A DNA stretch of 64,000 bases from Cupriavidus necator (GTDB lineage Bacteria; Pseudomonadota; Gammaproteobacteria; Burkholderiales; Burkholderiaceae): assembly GCF_013141915.1 (NCBI RefSeq), contig NZ_SROX01000013.1:62001-126000 (forward strand), given 5' to 3'. A program made the position numbers and the translations under genes. The first letter of the stretch is position 1, and the number at the start of each line of letters is the position of its first letter. Positions 17,803-26,628 of this stretch are shown here, piece after piece. The notes under the pieces were generated by a model that was given only the letters and a program-made list of their open reading frames with translations, was not told the origin of the DNA and searched no databases.

Positions 17803-19206
17803 ATGGTGCAGAACACCAACGCCACTAACGCGCCGGCCGGCGCCCTGCTGATCCGCAACGCCGCCGCCGTGATGACCGGCCGCGCCGGCACTGCCGCGCG
17901 CGCCGGCGCCGCCGACATCCGCATCCGCGACGGCCGCATCGCCGAGATCGGCGCCAGCCTGCCACGCCATGAAGGCGAAGCGGTGCTCGATGCCAGCGGC
18001 TGCGTGGTCTACCCCGGCTGGGTCAATACCCACCACCACCTGTTCCAGAACCTGCTGAAGGCCGTGCCCAGCGGCATGAACGTCGGGCTGGAGCAATGGC
18101 TTGCGTCAGTCGCCTACCCGCGCCTGGCGCGCTTCAGCCCCGAGATCTTCCGCACTGCTGTGCGGCTGGGCATGGCCGAGCTGCTGCTGTCCGGCACTAC
18201 CACTTGCGCGGATCACCACTACCTGTATCACCACGGCCACGGCGCGGAAACCGGCGACGTGCTGTTCGAGGTGGCCGAAGAGCTCGGCACGCGCCTGGTG
18301 TTGTGCCGTGGCGGCGCAATCCAGTCAGCCTCCGACCATCCCGGCATGCGTGCCACCGCGTTGGTGCCCGAGACGCTGGACGAAATGCTGGCCGATATCG
18401 AACGGCTGAAGACCCGCTACCACGACGCCGCCCCCGATGGCCTGCGCCGCGTGGTGGTGGCACCGACAACACCGACCTTCTCGCTACCGCCCGCGCTGCT
18501 GCGCGAACTGGCCGCCTTTGGCCGCGGCATGGACCTGCGCCTGCATTCGCACCTGTCCGAGACCGACAACTACGTCAAGTTCTGCCGCGAGAAATACCAG
18601 TGCACGCCGGTGCAGTTCGTCGCCGACCACGACTGGCTGGGACCGGATGTGTGGTTCGCACACCTCGTCACGGTGAATCCCGAAGAAATCCGCATGCTGG
18701 CCGTGACCAATACCGGCATGGCGCACTGCCCCGTCAGCAATGCGCGGCTGGGCAGCGGCATCGCGCCGGTGCGCGCGATGGCGGATGCGGGCGTGCCGAT
18801 TTCGCTCGGGGTCGACGGGGTCGCGTCCAATGAGTCGGGCAGCATGGTGCATGAGGCCAACTTCGCGTGGCTGGTGCACCGGGCGCTGGGTGGGGCCGGG
18901 CAAACGCGTGTGGAGGAAGTGATTCATTGGGGCACTGCTGGGGGTGCGCAAGTGCTGGGCCTGCCGGGAATCGGCACGCTAGCGCCGGGGCAGTCGGCGG
19001 ACCTGGCGATCTATGACGTCAGCGGGCTGCGATTCCACGGGTTCCATGACATCGGCACGGCGCCGGTCGCGGCGGGCGAGCCTACGCCGGTTAGGGATGT
19101 GCTGGTGCGGGGGCGGCAGGTGGTGCGGGATGGGGCGATTGTGGGGCTGGATTTGGAGAAGCTAAGGCGGGAGGCGCGGGAGGCGTTGGCGACGCTGGTG
19201 GATTGA
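17803..19206 (+). CDS. Amidohydrolase of the 8-oxoguanine deaminase / TrzN-AtzB type
   Basis: A 467-residue member of the cytosine/guanine deaminase branch of the amidohydrolase superfamily; closest resemblance is to 8-oxoguanine deaminase, which forms urate and ammonia. Metal motif NTHHHLF near residue 70, the third His in LHSHLSE, AHCPVSNARLGSG, and the catalytic Asp in SLGVDGVASNES are present. The N- and C-terminal parts form the usual beta-sandwich (GRIAEIGA; LAPGQSADLAIYDVSG). Three bases separate it from the permease stop. From about 18820 to the stop, GGG and TGG codons become more frequent than in neighbouring genes. Substrate assignment is family-level only. Confidence 0.85.
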   Translation: MVQNTNATNAPAGALLIRNAAAVMTGRAGTAARAGAADIRIRDGRIAEIGASLPRHEGEAVLDASGCVVYPGWVNTHHHLFQNLLKAVPSGMNVGLEQWLASVAYPRLARFSPEIFRTAVRLGMAELLLSGTTTCADHHYLYHHGHGAETGDVLFEVAEELGTRLVLCRGGAIQSASDHPGMRATALVPETLDEMLADIERLKTRYHDAAPDGLRRVVVAPTTPTFSLPPALLRELAAFGRGMDLRLHSHLSETDNYVKFCREKYQCTPVQFVADHDWLGPDVWFAHLVTVNPEEIRMLAVTNTGMAHCPVSNARLGSGIAPVRAMADAGVPISLGVDGVASNESGSMVHEANFAWLVHRALGGAGQTRVEEVIHWGTAGGAQVLGLPGIGTLAPGQSADLAIYDVSGLRFHGFHDIGTAPVAAGEPTPVRDVLVRGRQVVRDGAIVGLDLEKLRREAREALATLVD

Positions 19207-19453
19207 GGGGGTTGGTATCGGCGGAAGTGATATGGGTCTGGGGTAAACCAACTTCCAGTCGCCGTTCTGAGTCATCAGTGGGCGCTGGGGAATTGTTGTC
19301 CTGATGGCGGTGCCGGCCGGGCGCTCGGCGCCCGACGGGTAGCCCAGAGGATGGCCGAACTCGGCGCCTGGAGCCCGCTCGGCCAGGGCCTTCTTGAATT
19401 ACCCAAAGCATTGAGATCCGGCCGATAGAGGATGGCATTCCTAGCTACAGGCA

Positions 19454-20038
19454 TCAATCGATGTTAGGCACCGACTCCCACAGGGTGATAATTTCCTCCT
19501 TGGTTGCCACCGTGGCTTTGCGAACATGATCTTCAAGAACGAAATTGCCATAGAGAACCCCGCCATGTCGAAGATAGCGGACGGCAACGTGACATGTCCC
19601 GGTGGGTCGATAAACCGACCCACTCTTTAAATCACAATCGACCTCCGCCGCATATATCGTTGCCCCTGACGTTAGCTCAAGCCGCGCCGCCGGATACGAG
19701 GAGATGCCGCTTGCTATGCTGACTTCCCGGCGTTGAGAAGATTTCTCATTTGAGGTGTTTTGCTGGACGGAAAAAACACCAAAATCTCGCAAAAACTTCT
19801 CACTCTGCGTAGAGCAAAGGTATCCGATTTTCCTCTTGGATTTCGTTAAAGTGAAATCGAGGCAGGTGGTATCTGGGTATTGGCGCGTGGGATTTTTTGC
19901 TTGGCGGAAAGCAAACGCCGCCGGCGGCTTTATATTAGAAATCAGCTCGTGCGATAGCGGTTGTCCAGCGCTTGATGCGGCAACCGAAAAAAAAGCAAAC
20001 AAGGCAAGCAGGCTGGCCGTTGCGCGAGACTTCATCAT
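19454..20038 (-). CDS. Putative periplasmic T6SS immunity protein
   Basis: A 194-residue hypothetical protein with a clear N-terminal signal peptide (charged start, LLALFAFFSVAASSAG, likely cleavage near residue 26), so it should be periplasmic. Four Cys (CLDF, YLCST, VDCDL, GTCHV) may form two disulfides. Its start codon overlaps the stop of the effector gene (ATGA at 20035-20038), the usual effector-immunity coupling. The location matches a toxin that attacks the cell wall in the periplasm. Base composition is unusually AT-rich (22 G/C in the 60 bases 19741-19800). No recognised family. Immunity function is inferred from context. Confidence 0.7.
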   Translation of the reverse strand: MMKSRATASLLALFAFFSVAASSAGQPLSHELISNIKPPAAFAFRQAKNPTRQYPDTTCLDFTLTKSKRKIGYLCSTQSEKFLRDFGVFSVQQNTSNEKSSQRREVSIASGISSYPAARLELTSGATIYAAEVDCDLKSGSVYRPTGTCHVAVRYLRHGGVLYGNFVLEDHVRKATVATKEEIITLWESVPNID

Positions 20039-22290
20039 GCTAGCCCCTGGACCTGATCCAGTATGACTTCGGCAATCGCGACGGACTCATTAAGTCGCTC
20101 ACGCAATTGATTGGGCTCGCCAGTTTTTCGGTTGGTCCCGTTGATCGCTATAGCCACCGCCCGAACCGATTGCATATTGATCTCATCCATTGTGATGGTA
20201 GAGTTGATCGTGACAAAGCGATTGGTAGCGGCGCCGGCAAGCCAATACCAACCGCCGGCGTCTATTGCATTCCACGGATCGGTCGAAAGTAACTGCGGGT
20301 GATCAATCCTTGGTGCGCGATCCAGGCGAGTGGGGCTCCACCACCGGCTGGCAAAGCTGCTGGGATTCAACCACCCTCGATATACCCAATATTTTGCGTA
20401 ATTCTCCCGACCCGTCAATTGTTTCATGCCACGTCCACGGAATTTCGGACCATCGCCGAATTCAACGTTGCCAAGCCGACCCTCGAGATAGTATAGATAG
20501 TCATTCTTGTGGACTGGAATGTAGAATCCTTCGTCTTCCGAAATAAAACTGGCGTGAGTCGGGTTGTGCGAGAAATCCACCGCCCCCTCTATCATAAGGC
20601 ATAAAAACAGGGACTCTATCGCCCCTTGCCCAAGGAAATGACTCATCCGGACTGGTGTCATGATCAGATATTTACGCATGGCACGATTTATTTCCTTTCT
20701 GTATCGTTCCCTAATTAATGCTGGCGTTCTTCCTTTGCCTTCAAGTCTCAAGGCAGTAGTTGGATACTTTTTGTCAGGGTAGATCCGACCAAGGTCGTTC
20801 GCACATAGCCAGCCACATTTTCTGTATGTTCTTATGAACTCACGCGGATCAAATCTCCAGTGGCTCGGAGCCAGGGCCTGCTCTGCGACGCGGGCCCCGC
20901 GTTCATCGTAAAGCGGCACTCGCAAATTGGCTTGCCGCCAAAACGCGAGTGCTTCGACATGAGCTCGAAATCTGTTGAACTCGCCCTCCGTCTTTGGCGT
21001 CGGATTGGCGCGACTTTGTATCTTTAGCCAACCCCAGCGTGCTTCGATGGCAGTGTCATCCCATTCGGTAGGAAATTTGCAGAGCAACCGCCGCAGGAAT
21101 CCTCGAACCTTGGAAGACGCAAGGCGTGAGCGGGCTTCGTCAGCAGTAACGATCCCGTGTCGATCCACATCCATAACCTGAAGAATCAGAGGCTCGTTGC
21201 ACCGAGAGTCTCCGTCAAGCGCTTCCTCGATCAGACGCCATCCCCGCCATTGGGGGAAGTCTGCATCGCTAAATTTTCGAACGTCCGGAGCATTGAGATT
21301 GACCCAGGCCGTACCGTGGAGCGTACTGATTCGCCGCCAATGCGGCACACCCGCGGGCACCAGAACATCGACACCTATCACGCGGCCAAACCGGAGCAGT
21401 TCGTAAACCGCGCTTGGGCATGGCCGTGCGCCTGAGGCGTATGCGTTGCAGATTTCATTGGCGTCGCGATAAAGATTGTATTCCGCGTCGGGCTCGATAA
21501 TGACATCGCCTAATGAAGTGCCAGTCGAACAATACGTTGTGAGATACGCGTGTCCGCCTGTGTGGCGGCCGCCTTCCCCCTGGGCGTAACGCAGGCCGAC
21601 AAATAGCTCCTCGCCAAGAGGCGTGCCGCCCGGTAACAGGGAGACATTTCGAGGAGGGCATTGCGGGTGGAGCAACGTCCCGGCGGGAAGGTGGAAATAG
21701 AGATCGCCAAAGACTACGTCGGAGCGACCATCACTGCCCAATGAAACATGGCCGCTATTTCGCCCAATGAGTTGCCGGAGGTTTGTATCATCGCAAAGGA
21801 TCTCCAGGTGGACTCGATTCGGCTGCCCCCGCATGTATCCGGCTTGGCCTAACTCGTCCTTGCGTCGAATCGGACGGCCTTGGAGCACAGTGTTGCGCAC
21901 CGTATGCAAATGCATATATACCGAAAAAAATACGACGCGAGTCGGCATGCCGTTTTGTCGCGAGGCACCGATTTCTGTTTCATGTCGGATGACGACAACG
22001 CCATCGCTCGTCCTGCCTCCATAGCTCAACGGCGCCCCTGGCGCGGGCGGCTCCAGCACCTGGCTGGAACCCCTTCGGTAGACAACGGTCCCGTCGGCAA
22101 TTGCACGAACTGGTTCCCGACTGTTCCCTCGAACCGGCGCGACTAAGTGCGTGCCCCCATGCCATCCGAGGTTATGGCTCACCGGATAAACACCATCATC
22201 TGCCTCGCTACCTACCATGGCCGTTTCCAGCCATTGTTCTTCCGTTTGGCCGTCGGCTCGCGGAGGCAGGAAAGGGGGACTAATCAGCAT
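20035..22290 (-). CDS. T6SS peptidoglycan-targeting effector: M23-like plus GH19-like domains
   Basis: A 751-residue protein without signal peptide. The N-terminal region (about 35-170) follows the M23/LytM pattern: WHGGTHLVAPV at 43-53, PVRAIADGTVV, VVVIRH at 98-103, YMHLHTV near 125, and RVHLEI at 159-164. Residues 374-385 look like an EF-hand loop (DVDRHGIVTADE). The C-terminal region (about 530-751) is GH19/lysozyme-like, with the probable catalytic E559 in GQGAIES and GRGMKQLTGRENYAKY at 619-634. It lies 20 bases downstream of vgrG and overlaps the putative immunity gene, so VgrG-dependent delivery is likely. GC content is well below that of vgrG. Domain calls are by motif; catalytic activity of the M23 part is uncertain. 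Confidence 0.82.
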   Translation of the reverse strand: MLISPPFLPPRADGQTEEQWLETAMVGSEADDGVYPVSHNLGWHGGTHLVAPVRGNSREPVRAIADGTVVYRRGSSQVLEPPAPGAPLSYGGRTSDGVVVIRHETEIGASRQNGMPTRVVFFSVYMHLHTVRNTVLQGRPIRRKDELGQAGYMRGQPNRVHLEILCDDTNLRQLIGRNSGHVSLGSDGRSDVVFGDLYFHLPAGTLLHPQCPPRNVSLLPGGTPLGEELFVGLRYAQGEGGRHTGGHAYLTTYCSTGTSLGDVIIEPDAEYNLYRDANEICNAYASGARPCPSAVYELLRFGRVIGVDVLVPAGVPHWRRISTLHGTAWVNLNAPDVRKFSDADFPQWRGWRLIEEALDGDSRCNEPLILQVMDVDRHGIVTADEARSRLASSKVRGFLRRLLCKFPTEWDDTAIEARWGWLKIQSRANPTPKTEGEFNRFRAHVEALAFWRQANLRVPLYDERGARVAEQALAPSHWRFDPREFIRTYRKCGWLCANDLGRIYPDKKYPTTALRLEGKGRTPALIRERYRKEINRAMRKYLIMTPVRMSHFLGQGAIESLFLCLMIEGAVDFSHNPTHASFISEDEGFYIPVHKNDYLYYLEGRLGNVEFGDGPKFRGRGMKQLTGRENYAKYWVYRGWLNPSSFASRWWSPTRLDRAPRIDHPQLLSTDPWNAIDAGGWYWLAGAATNRFVTINSTITMDEINMQSVRAVAIAINGTNRKTGEPNQLRERLNESVAIAEVILDQVQGLA

Positions 22291-22310
22291 TGGATACCCT
22301 CACGTCACGG

Positions 22311-25199
22311 TCAAATGGAGAACGGATAGTCGTCGTCGGCAGAAGGCGGCGTATCAGGAAAAAGCGGAAGATCTCGATTGGTGGTCACCGGCCCCTCGAA
22401 CGTCCTCTGCGCCGCCTTATAGGTAATCGTCCCCGGACATTCGAAGGTGATGTTGCCGCTTTCGATCGTGATGGCAGCCCCGCCAGCCGTCGCAATGCGA
22501 ATGCGCTTCGCCGCGGCAAAGTCCACATTCATATTGGCCGACACGATGGTCAGATCATCGCGCGCCGCCAGCTTCAGCAGGTCATGCTGCGCCTGGAGAT
22601 CGATATCATCCTGACCCGCAGTCAGTTGCAGCCCGACGTTGCCCTCGCCGGGCGCGGACAGCCCGGCCGCAATGCCGATCGCGTGACCCGCATGGATGCT
22701 AGCCTGCCCCGCGACGGCGACGTTGTTGTCCTGCCCGCTGGCCAGCACCACGCTTTCTCCACTGGCGATCTGCAGATCTTGGCCCGCCACAACGACCACG
22801 CCAGCCCTGCCGTTTAGGTGGACCATCGGCTCGCCCTGGTGCGGCACCTTGTTATGTGTGCTGGCATTGCCGCCGGCCGCATCCCCCCTGGCGACATCGA
22901 GGGACTGACCGTCGACCATGCCGGCTGCGGCCTTCGCTTGCTTCGCCAGCGGTGATTCGTCGTCCTTCCCCGTCGACAGCGCCCGGCTTTGATGCGTGGT
23001 CGCGCCATCGCTCAGCGTCCTGACCAAATCACCCGCCTGCCGCAACAGCGCAATGCCCGCAGCGTTGTCGCCAGTCGGCAGCACGCGGCCCGTGACGGCA
23101 TCGCGATAGGTCGTCAGCAATAGCCCAGATTGACCGCGTACCGCGACGTGGCCGTCGGTGCGCAGCTCGAACCCCTGCCCGCGGAAGCTGCCGCGGCGAT
23201 TGTCCTGCTGGTGGATCGCATGGCCCAGATTGAGCTGGGTGGCTTGTTCAGTGGTGGCCAGTTGCGTGCGCAGCTGGTCATCGGTGTCGTCGAACACCAA
23301 CTGGTTGGAGCCCTTGCCGCCGTGCTCCTGGCTCTTGAAGCCGGTCATTGCGGCGTCGTTGCGGTGGCCGTCCGGATCTGCACCCATGCCGTGCCACGCC
23401 GGACTGTTGCCACCGGCAAGGTTGCCCTGTGCGCTCGGCTGACTGTCTGAGCCCATCGCATAGATGCCGCTGGCGTCATAGGGCTGTGAGAACATGGTCG
23501 CGGCCATCGACTTGCCGCCCGGCGTGGGCGCGATGCCGGCTTCGCCGTGGCCGTTGTACAGTGCGCCGATCACGAAGGGCTGGTCGATATCGTTGTCCGC
23601 GAACTTGACCAGCACCTCCTGGCCGATGCGCGGCAGCCATTGCCAGCCCATGCCGGCGCCGGCTTGCCGCTGCGCGACGCGAATCCAGCGACTGCTGCGG
23701 TCGTCGGCGCGCTCGCCGCGCTGCCAGGGGAAGCGCACGCGGATCTGCCCGCCCGGGCTGGCGTGGTGTTCGGCGTTGCCATCGGCCTGCGCCTGCCCGT
23801 CAGGGCCGACCACGAGCGCGGTATGGACGCCCAGCGGGGTGGAGCGGCTATAGAGGCGCGGACAATCGCCCTCCAGCACGGCGGCACGCCATGGCCGCCG
23901 CGCATCGAAGGCACGGAAGAGCGCCGCATCGCCGTGCGCCCGAGCCGTGGCCAGCAGGGCTTCGGTCGGGACCAGCCGCTCGGCTGCGTCGTTGAGAAAG
24001 CCGTTCACCAGGCCGACGGTGATCGCCGCGGCATCCGGCGCTGGCGGTGGCGTGTCGAAGCACAACGCCGCTTCCAGCGACCCCATCCGGTCTGCGAGCG
24101 CGGCACGCGTTTCCACCGCGAGGTTGTTGATGCCGCAGTGCTCGACCGCATCGAGCAGCAGCGGATACCCCTTCGTATCGTCTTCCTGTGGCGGCAGGTG
24201 CGGGCAGCCGGTTACGGTCACTCTTGTGCCGCTGCGCAGCGTGCGAACGGAAGCGGCACCGGCGAACACCAGTGCACGCGCTTCGATGGCTTCCATCACC
24301 TGCTCGGCGACGCGCTGTGCGCTGGTCGTGTCCGGCGCCAGTGACAGGCTGACCGACAGGTAAGGATCCGGGCTGGCTGCTCGGCCTGAGAAAACGCCGA
24401 AGCGTGCCGGCGCGTGGCCACGGATGGTGCGCTTGCTCTCGGGATTCCAGGCACCCACCGCCACGCCACCGACTGCGGCACGGGTTTCGCAAATCAACTG
24501 CTGGATGGCATCAGTCGCTTCCTGGCTATGCGCACGGTGGTACCGGATGCCACCGCCAGCGGCCGATTCCGGGTCTTCCGGCAATTGCGTGCTGTCGGCA
24601 AAGATCCCTACGACATGCCCGAAAGGCGCCCTCTCGTCTTCCACTACGGTGTAGCCTAGCCCGGCCTCGGCGAGCAGCCGTGACAGGAAGTGATAGTCGG
24701 TCTCCCGAAATTGCGCCAGGTGGGCACGCTCGCCGAATACGGCGATGCGAGCTTCGGCTCCGGCGGCGTAACGCCACTGCGCGTACGGGGCATAGGGCTG
24801 CAGGACGGTGTCGATGATGCTGTCGAGCCGGCGCTGCTGGAACACTTGGCTGTTGCGCTGCTGAGTGCTCAGCCACAGCCAGGGCACCACGGTCAGGCGG
24901 TAGCGCGCCAGGCTGCCATCGGCGCCGAGCTTCTCGGCCTGCCGGACCAGTCCGGTGCGGCGCGATTGCCCGCCGTCCGCGAGCCTCGTGATCAGCGTGA
25001 CGCGTTGGCCGAGCAGGCTGTCCAGCGCGAGATCGACGTTGGCGCTTGCCGCAACGATGCGCCATTCGAACAGCGCAGAGATTCCCTCGCGGCCGATCCA
25101 GGCTTCGACTGCCAGTTCGGCCAGCGCGCCTTCACCGTCCAGGGAATACAGGCGGTGGGTAGAGGAAAACAGCTGTTGGTGGAATCGTGCAGGATCCAT
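22311..25199 (-). CDS. vgrG: Type VI secretion spike protein VgrG with DUF2345 extension
   Basis: A 962-residue VgrG. The N-terminal gp27-like part (RLYSLDGEGALAELAVEAWI; LLGQRVTLITR; YHFLSRLLAEAGLGYTV) is followed by a gp5-like OB fold (GQIRVRFPWQRG; IGQEVLVKFADNDIDQPFVI), a C-terminal DUF2345 segment (GQSGLLLTTYRDA) and repetitive beta-helix-like Gly/Ala-rich sequence near the end. ATG 25197-25199 preferred; a TTG at 25214 is the only upstream option. No other T6SS core genes (tssB/C, hcp, clpV) are in the window, so this is an orphan vgrG island relying on a secretion apparatus elsewhere. High GC contrasts with the downstream effector. Confidence 0.95.
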   Translation of the reverse strand: MDPARFHQQLFSSTHRLYSLDGEGALAELAVEAWIGREGISALFEWRIVAASANVDLALDSLLGQRVTLITRLADGGQSRRTGLVRQAEKLGADGSLARYRLTVVPWLWLSTQQRNSQVFQQRRLDSIIDTVLQPYAPYAQWRYAAGAEARIAVFGERAHLAQFRETDYHFLSRLLAEAGLGYTVVEDERAPFGHVVGIFADSTQLPEDPESAAGGGIRYHRAHSQEATDAIQQLICETRAAVGGVAVGAWNPESKRTIRGHAPARFGVFSGRAASPDPYLSVSLSLAPDTTSAQRVAEQVMEAIEARALVFAGAASVRTLRSGTRVTVTGCPHLPPQEDDTKGYPLLLDAVEHCGINNLAVETRAALADRMGSLEAALCFDTPPPAPDAAAITVGLVNGFLNDAAERLVPTEALLATARAHGDAALFRAFDARRPWRAAVLEGDCPRLYSRSTPLGVHTALVVGPDGQAQADGNAEHHASPGGQIRVRFPWQRGERADDRSSRWIRVAQRQAGAGMGWQWLPRIGQEVLVKFADNDIDQPFVIGALYNGHGEAGIAPTPGGKSMAATMFSQPYDASGIYAMGSDSQPSAQGNLAGGNSPAWHGMGADPDGHRNDAAMTGFKSQEHGGKGSNQLVFDDTDDQLRTQLATTEQATQLNLGHAIHQQDNRRGSFRGQGFELRTDGHVAVRGQSGLLLTTYRDAVTGRVLPTGDNAAGIALLRQAGDLVRTLSDGATTHQSRALSTGKDDESPLAKQAKAAAGMVDGQSLDVARGDAAGGNASTHNKVPHQGEPMVHLNGRAGVVVVAGQDLQIASGESVVLASGQDNNVAVAGQASIHAGHAIGIAAGLSAPGEGNVGLQLTAGQDDIDLQAQHDLLKLAARDDLTIVSANMNVDFAAAKRIRIATAGGAAITIESGNITFECPGTITYKAAQRTFEGPVTTNRDLPLFPDTPPSADDDYPFSI

Positions 25200-25733
25200 T
25201 TTCCGATGCGTCAAACCGCCTGGTTCTTCGAACGCGCTATTGCGACCTCAGCGCATAGCAATCGGCTATTTGTGCCCTTGCATCTAAAGGAAATCAACGG
25301 AAAAACCGCCGATACGAAGCACTATCTTTATCTCGATCAAATACCCCGTAGATTCGTTTCTTCCGCGGGACGAGAATTTCATTTCGAAATGTGCTCTTAG
25401 GATTTCGGCTATTTGCTGGCGGGCAACGATCCGGCAGGATGCTGCGTCCGTATGGGAATGCGAAGTGTCCTATCGCGTCGCGTGGCGCGGTACGGGAGAC
25501 TGGGGCTGTCATCGAACAGCGATGACCGAGTGTGGAAACTCGAATGTCTCAACCAAACGGTCGTCCGTGACGACCGTTCTTGCCTATACGTGCAAGCCAT
25601 CCATGGCGGGCCGGATGAGGCAGCCGCAAGGCTGACCGGCAATGGTTGTGACACCGGTTTCCACCCTCGTCGTCAGGCCCGCCGCCCTCCCTAGCGTCGT
25701 GCGGCGGACCTTCATGCAACGATAGGAGGTCCT
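25200..25733. other. 534-base region between vgrG and a small DUF gene
   Basis: Contains an AT-richer stretch next to vgrG (about 25215-25400) which should include its promoter, then copy A of a direct repeat (25484-25548), and a leader preceding the small gene at 25734. A short inverted motif (GCCCGCCGCC...GTGCGGCGGAC) lies at about 25677-25709 just before that gene. No convincing longer protein gene. Confidence 0.5.
25484..25548 (+). repeat. Dispersed direct repeat, copy A
   Basis: About 65 bases that match copy B at 26852-26913 with roughly 80% identity, including GGAGACTG, CATCGAA and AACTCGAATG blocks in the same order. It lies about 190 bases upstream of the small DUF gene at 25734 and may be part of its leader. 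Confidence 0.65.
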
Positions 25734-25922
25734 ATGTCGGAAATCGATCTGTCCTCGGCGCGGTACAGTCTGTTGGCGGTGGCAGCGGGTATCGATGGCG
25801 TGCTTGCGCTGCTGGAGCAGCAGAGCGAATGGTGGGAGGGGGGCTTTGGGGCGTTTTGCTTGCTGGGGTTGGTGAAGGCGCAGTTGGAGCGGGTGTTGGA
25901 GGAAGAGTGGCCCAGTTCTTAA
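25734..25922 (+). CDS. Small hypothetical protein, DUF1484-like
   Basis: A 62-residue acidic helical protein. AGGAGG lies just upstream of ATG 25734, a strong ribosome site. The pattern (YSLLAVAAGIDGVLALLEQQSE, then CLLGLVKAQLERVLEE) resembles the small DUF1484 family that I associate with Ralstonia/Cupriavidus; this assignment is from memory and tentative. No membrane segment or signal peptide. Function unknown. It is alone on its strand between the T6SS module and the DUF2383-like gene. Confidence 0.65.
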   Translation: MSEIDLSSARYSLLAVAAGIDGVLALLEQQSEWWEGGFGAFCLLGLVKAQLERVLEEEWPSS

Positions 25923-25961
25923 TGTGGGTGGCAAAGCGGTTTGTTCTCTACCGCTTGTCTG

Positions 25962-25990
25962 CGCCTCTCTCCCGGTTACAGGAGAGGGGC
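25962..25990. repeat. Short palindrome related to the 16 kb element
   Basis: CTCTCTCC and GGAGAGGGG arms around a short loop about 40 bases after the small DUF gene stop, followed by CGTGGGTTAGGGC. It could serve as a weak transcription end but lacks a T-run. It shares the CTCTCC/GGAGAG core with the larger inverted repeat at 16014-16137. Confidence 0.45.
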
Positions 25991-26175
25991 GTGGGTTAGG
26001 GCATTATCCGGCTACTAGCGGGGTGGCACCGTCCAAGTCGCCGGAGTCCCTATGCACTCAGTTCGCCATCCCTGTCACCCATCCATGCTTTTGGTGTCAG
26101 CTGGGGCAAGGCAGGATCAGTGCCCGATTCGCCATCAAACCTGACCTTGCCGCCACATGGCCGGAGTGCGAGTCC

Positions 26176-26628
26176 TCAGTGGATCTGGATGCCACGCATG
26201 GCATGGATCCGCTCATGCTGTCGCTTCAACGCATCATACTGGCGCTGCAGTGTCGCGCTGGCATCAGGCGGGAGCGTCTTCATCAGGACGGACTGATACT
26301 CGCGCCTGGCGGCATCTTCTTCGTGCTCGCACATTCCCAGCACGGCGTCGTCATTGTTTGGCTGCAGCATGTGGCGGAACGCCATCCAGCCGCGGAACAG
26401 TGTGCCATTCATGCTGCCGCGGTCAGCCGGCTGGCCGCCCATGGCACTGACCAGGGACTGCAATTCCTCCACCGATGCCCGGTAGGTTTCCGCGGTGGTG
26501 GTCAGGATGTCGCGAAGCTGTGCATCGCGCACTTCAGCGGCGCCGCTCATGCAGGCCAGTTCGCTGTCCTTGCCTGCTTCGATCAGCTGGTTCAGCGCTA
26601 TTACAGTTTGTTGCTGGTTGTCGCCCAT
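26176..26628 (-). CDS. PA2169-family four-helix-bundle protein (DUF2383)
   Basis: A 150-residue all-helical protein: MGDNQQQTVIALNQLIEAGKD, then CEHEEDAARREYQSVL and LQRQYDALKRQHERIHAMR. The pattern fits DUF2383/PA2169-like ferritin-type four-helix bundles, with an E-x-x-H-like pair (CEHEED) and late QHERIH that could bind metal. ATG 26628 is chosen because family-like sequence begins there; the frame continues upstream to 26721 with unrelated residues. No operon partner. Family function is not established; such genes often appear in stress or envelope contexts. Confidence 0.8.
   Translation of the reverse strand: MGDNQQQTVIALNQLIEAGKDSELACMSGAAEVRDAQLRDILTTTAETYRASVEELQSLVSAMGGQPADRGSMNGTLFRGWMAFRHMLQPNNDDAVLGMCEHEEDAARREYQSVLMKTLPPDASATLQRQYDALKRQHERIHAMRGIQIH

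Noticed and set aside
15997..18096. Reverse-strand frame of about 700 codons opposite the second NCS2 permease
   Set aside because: Shadow of the permease; rich in His/Gln/Asp without recognisable domains and crosses the intergenic palindrome.
19207..19453. Reverse-strand frame of about 115 codons in the gap after the deaminase
   Set aside because: Mostly Pro/Ala low-complexity antisense to the deaminase 3' end; no ribosome site or family resemblance.
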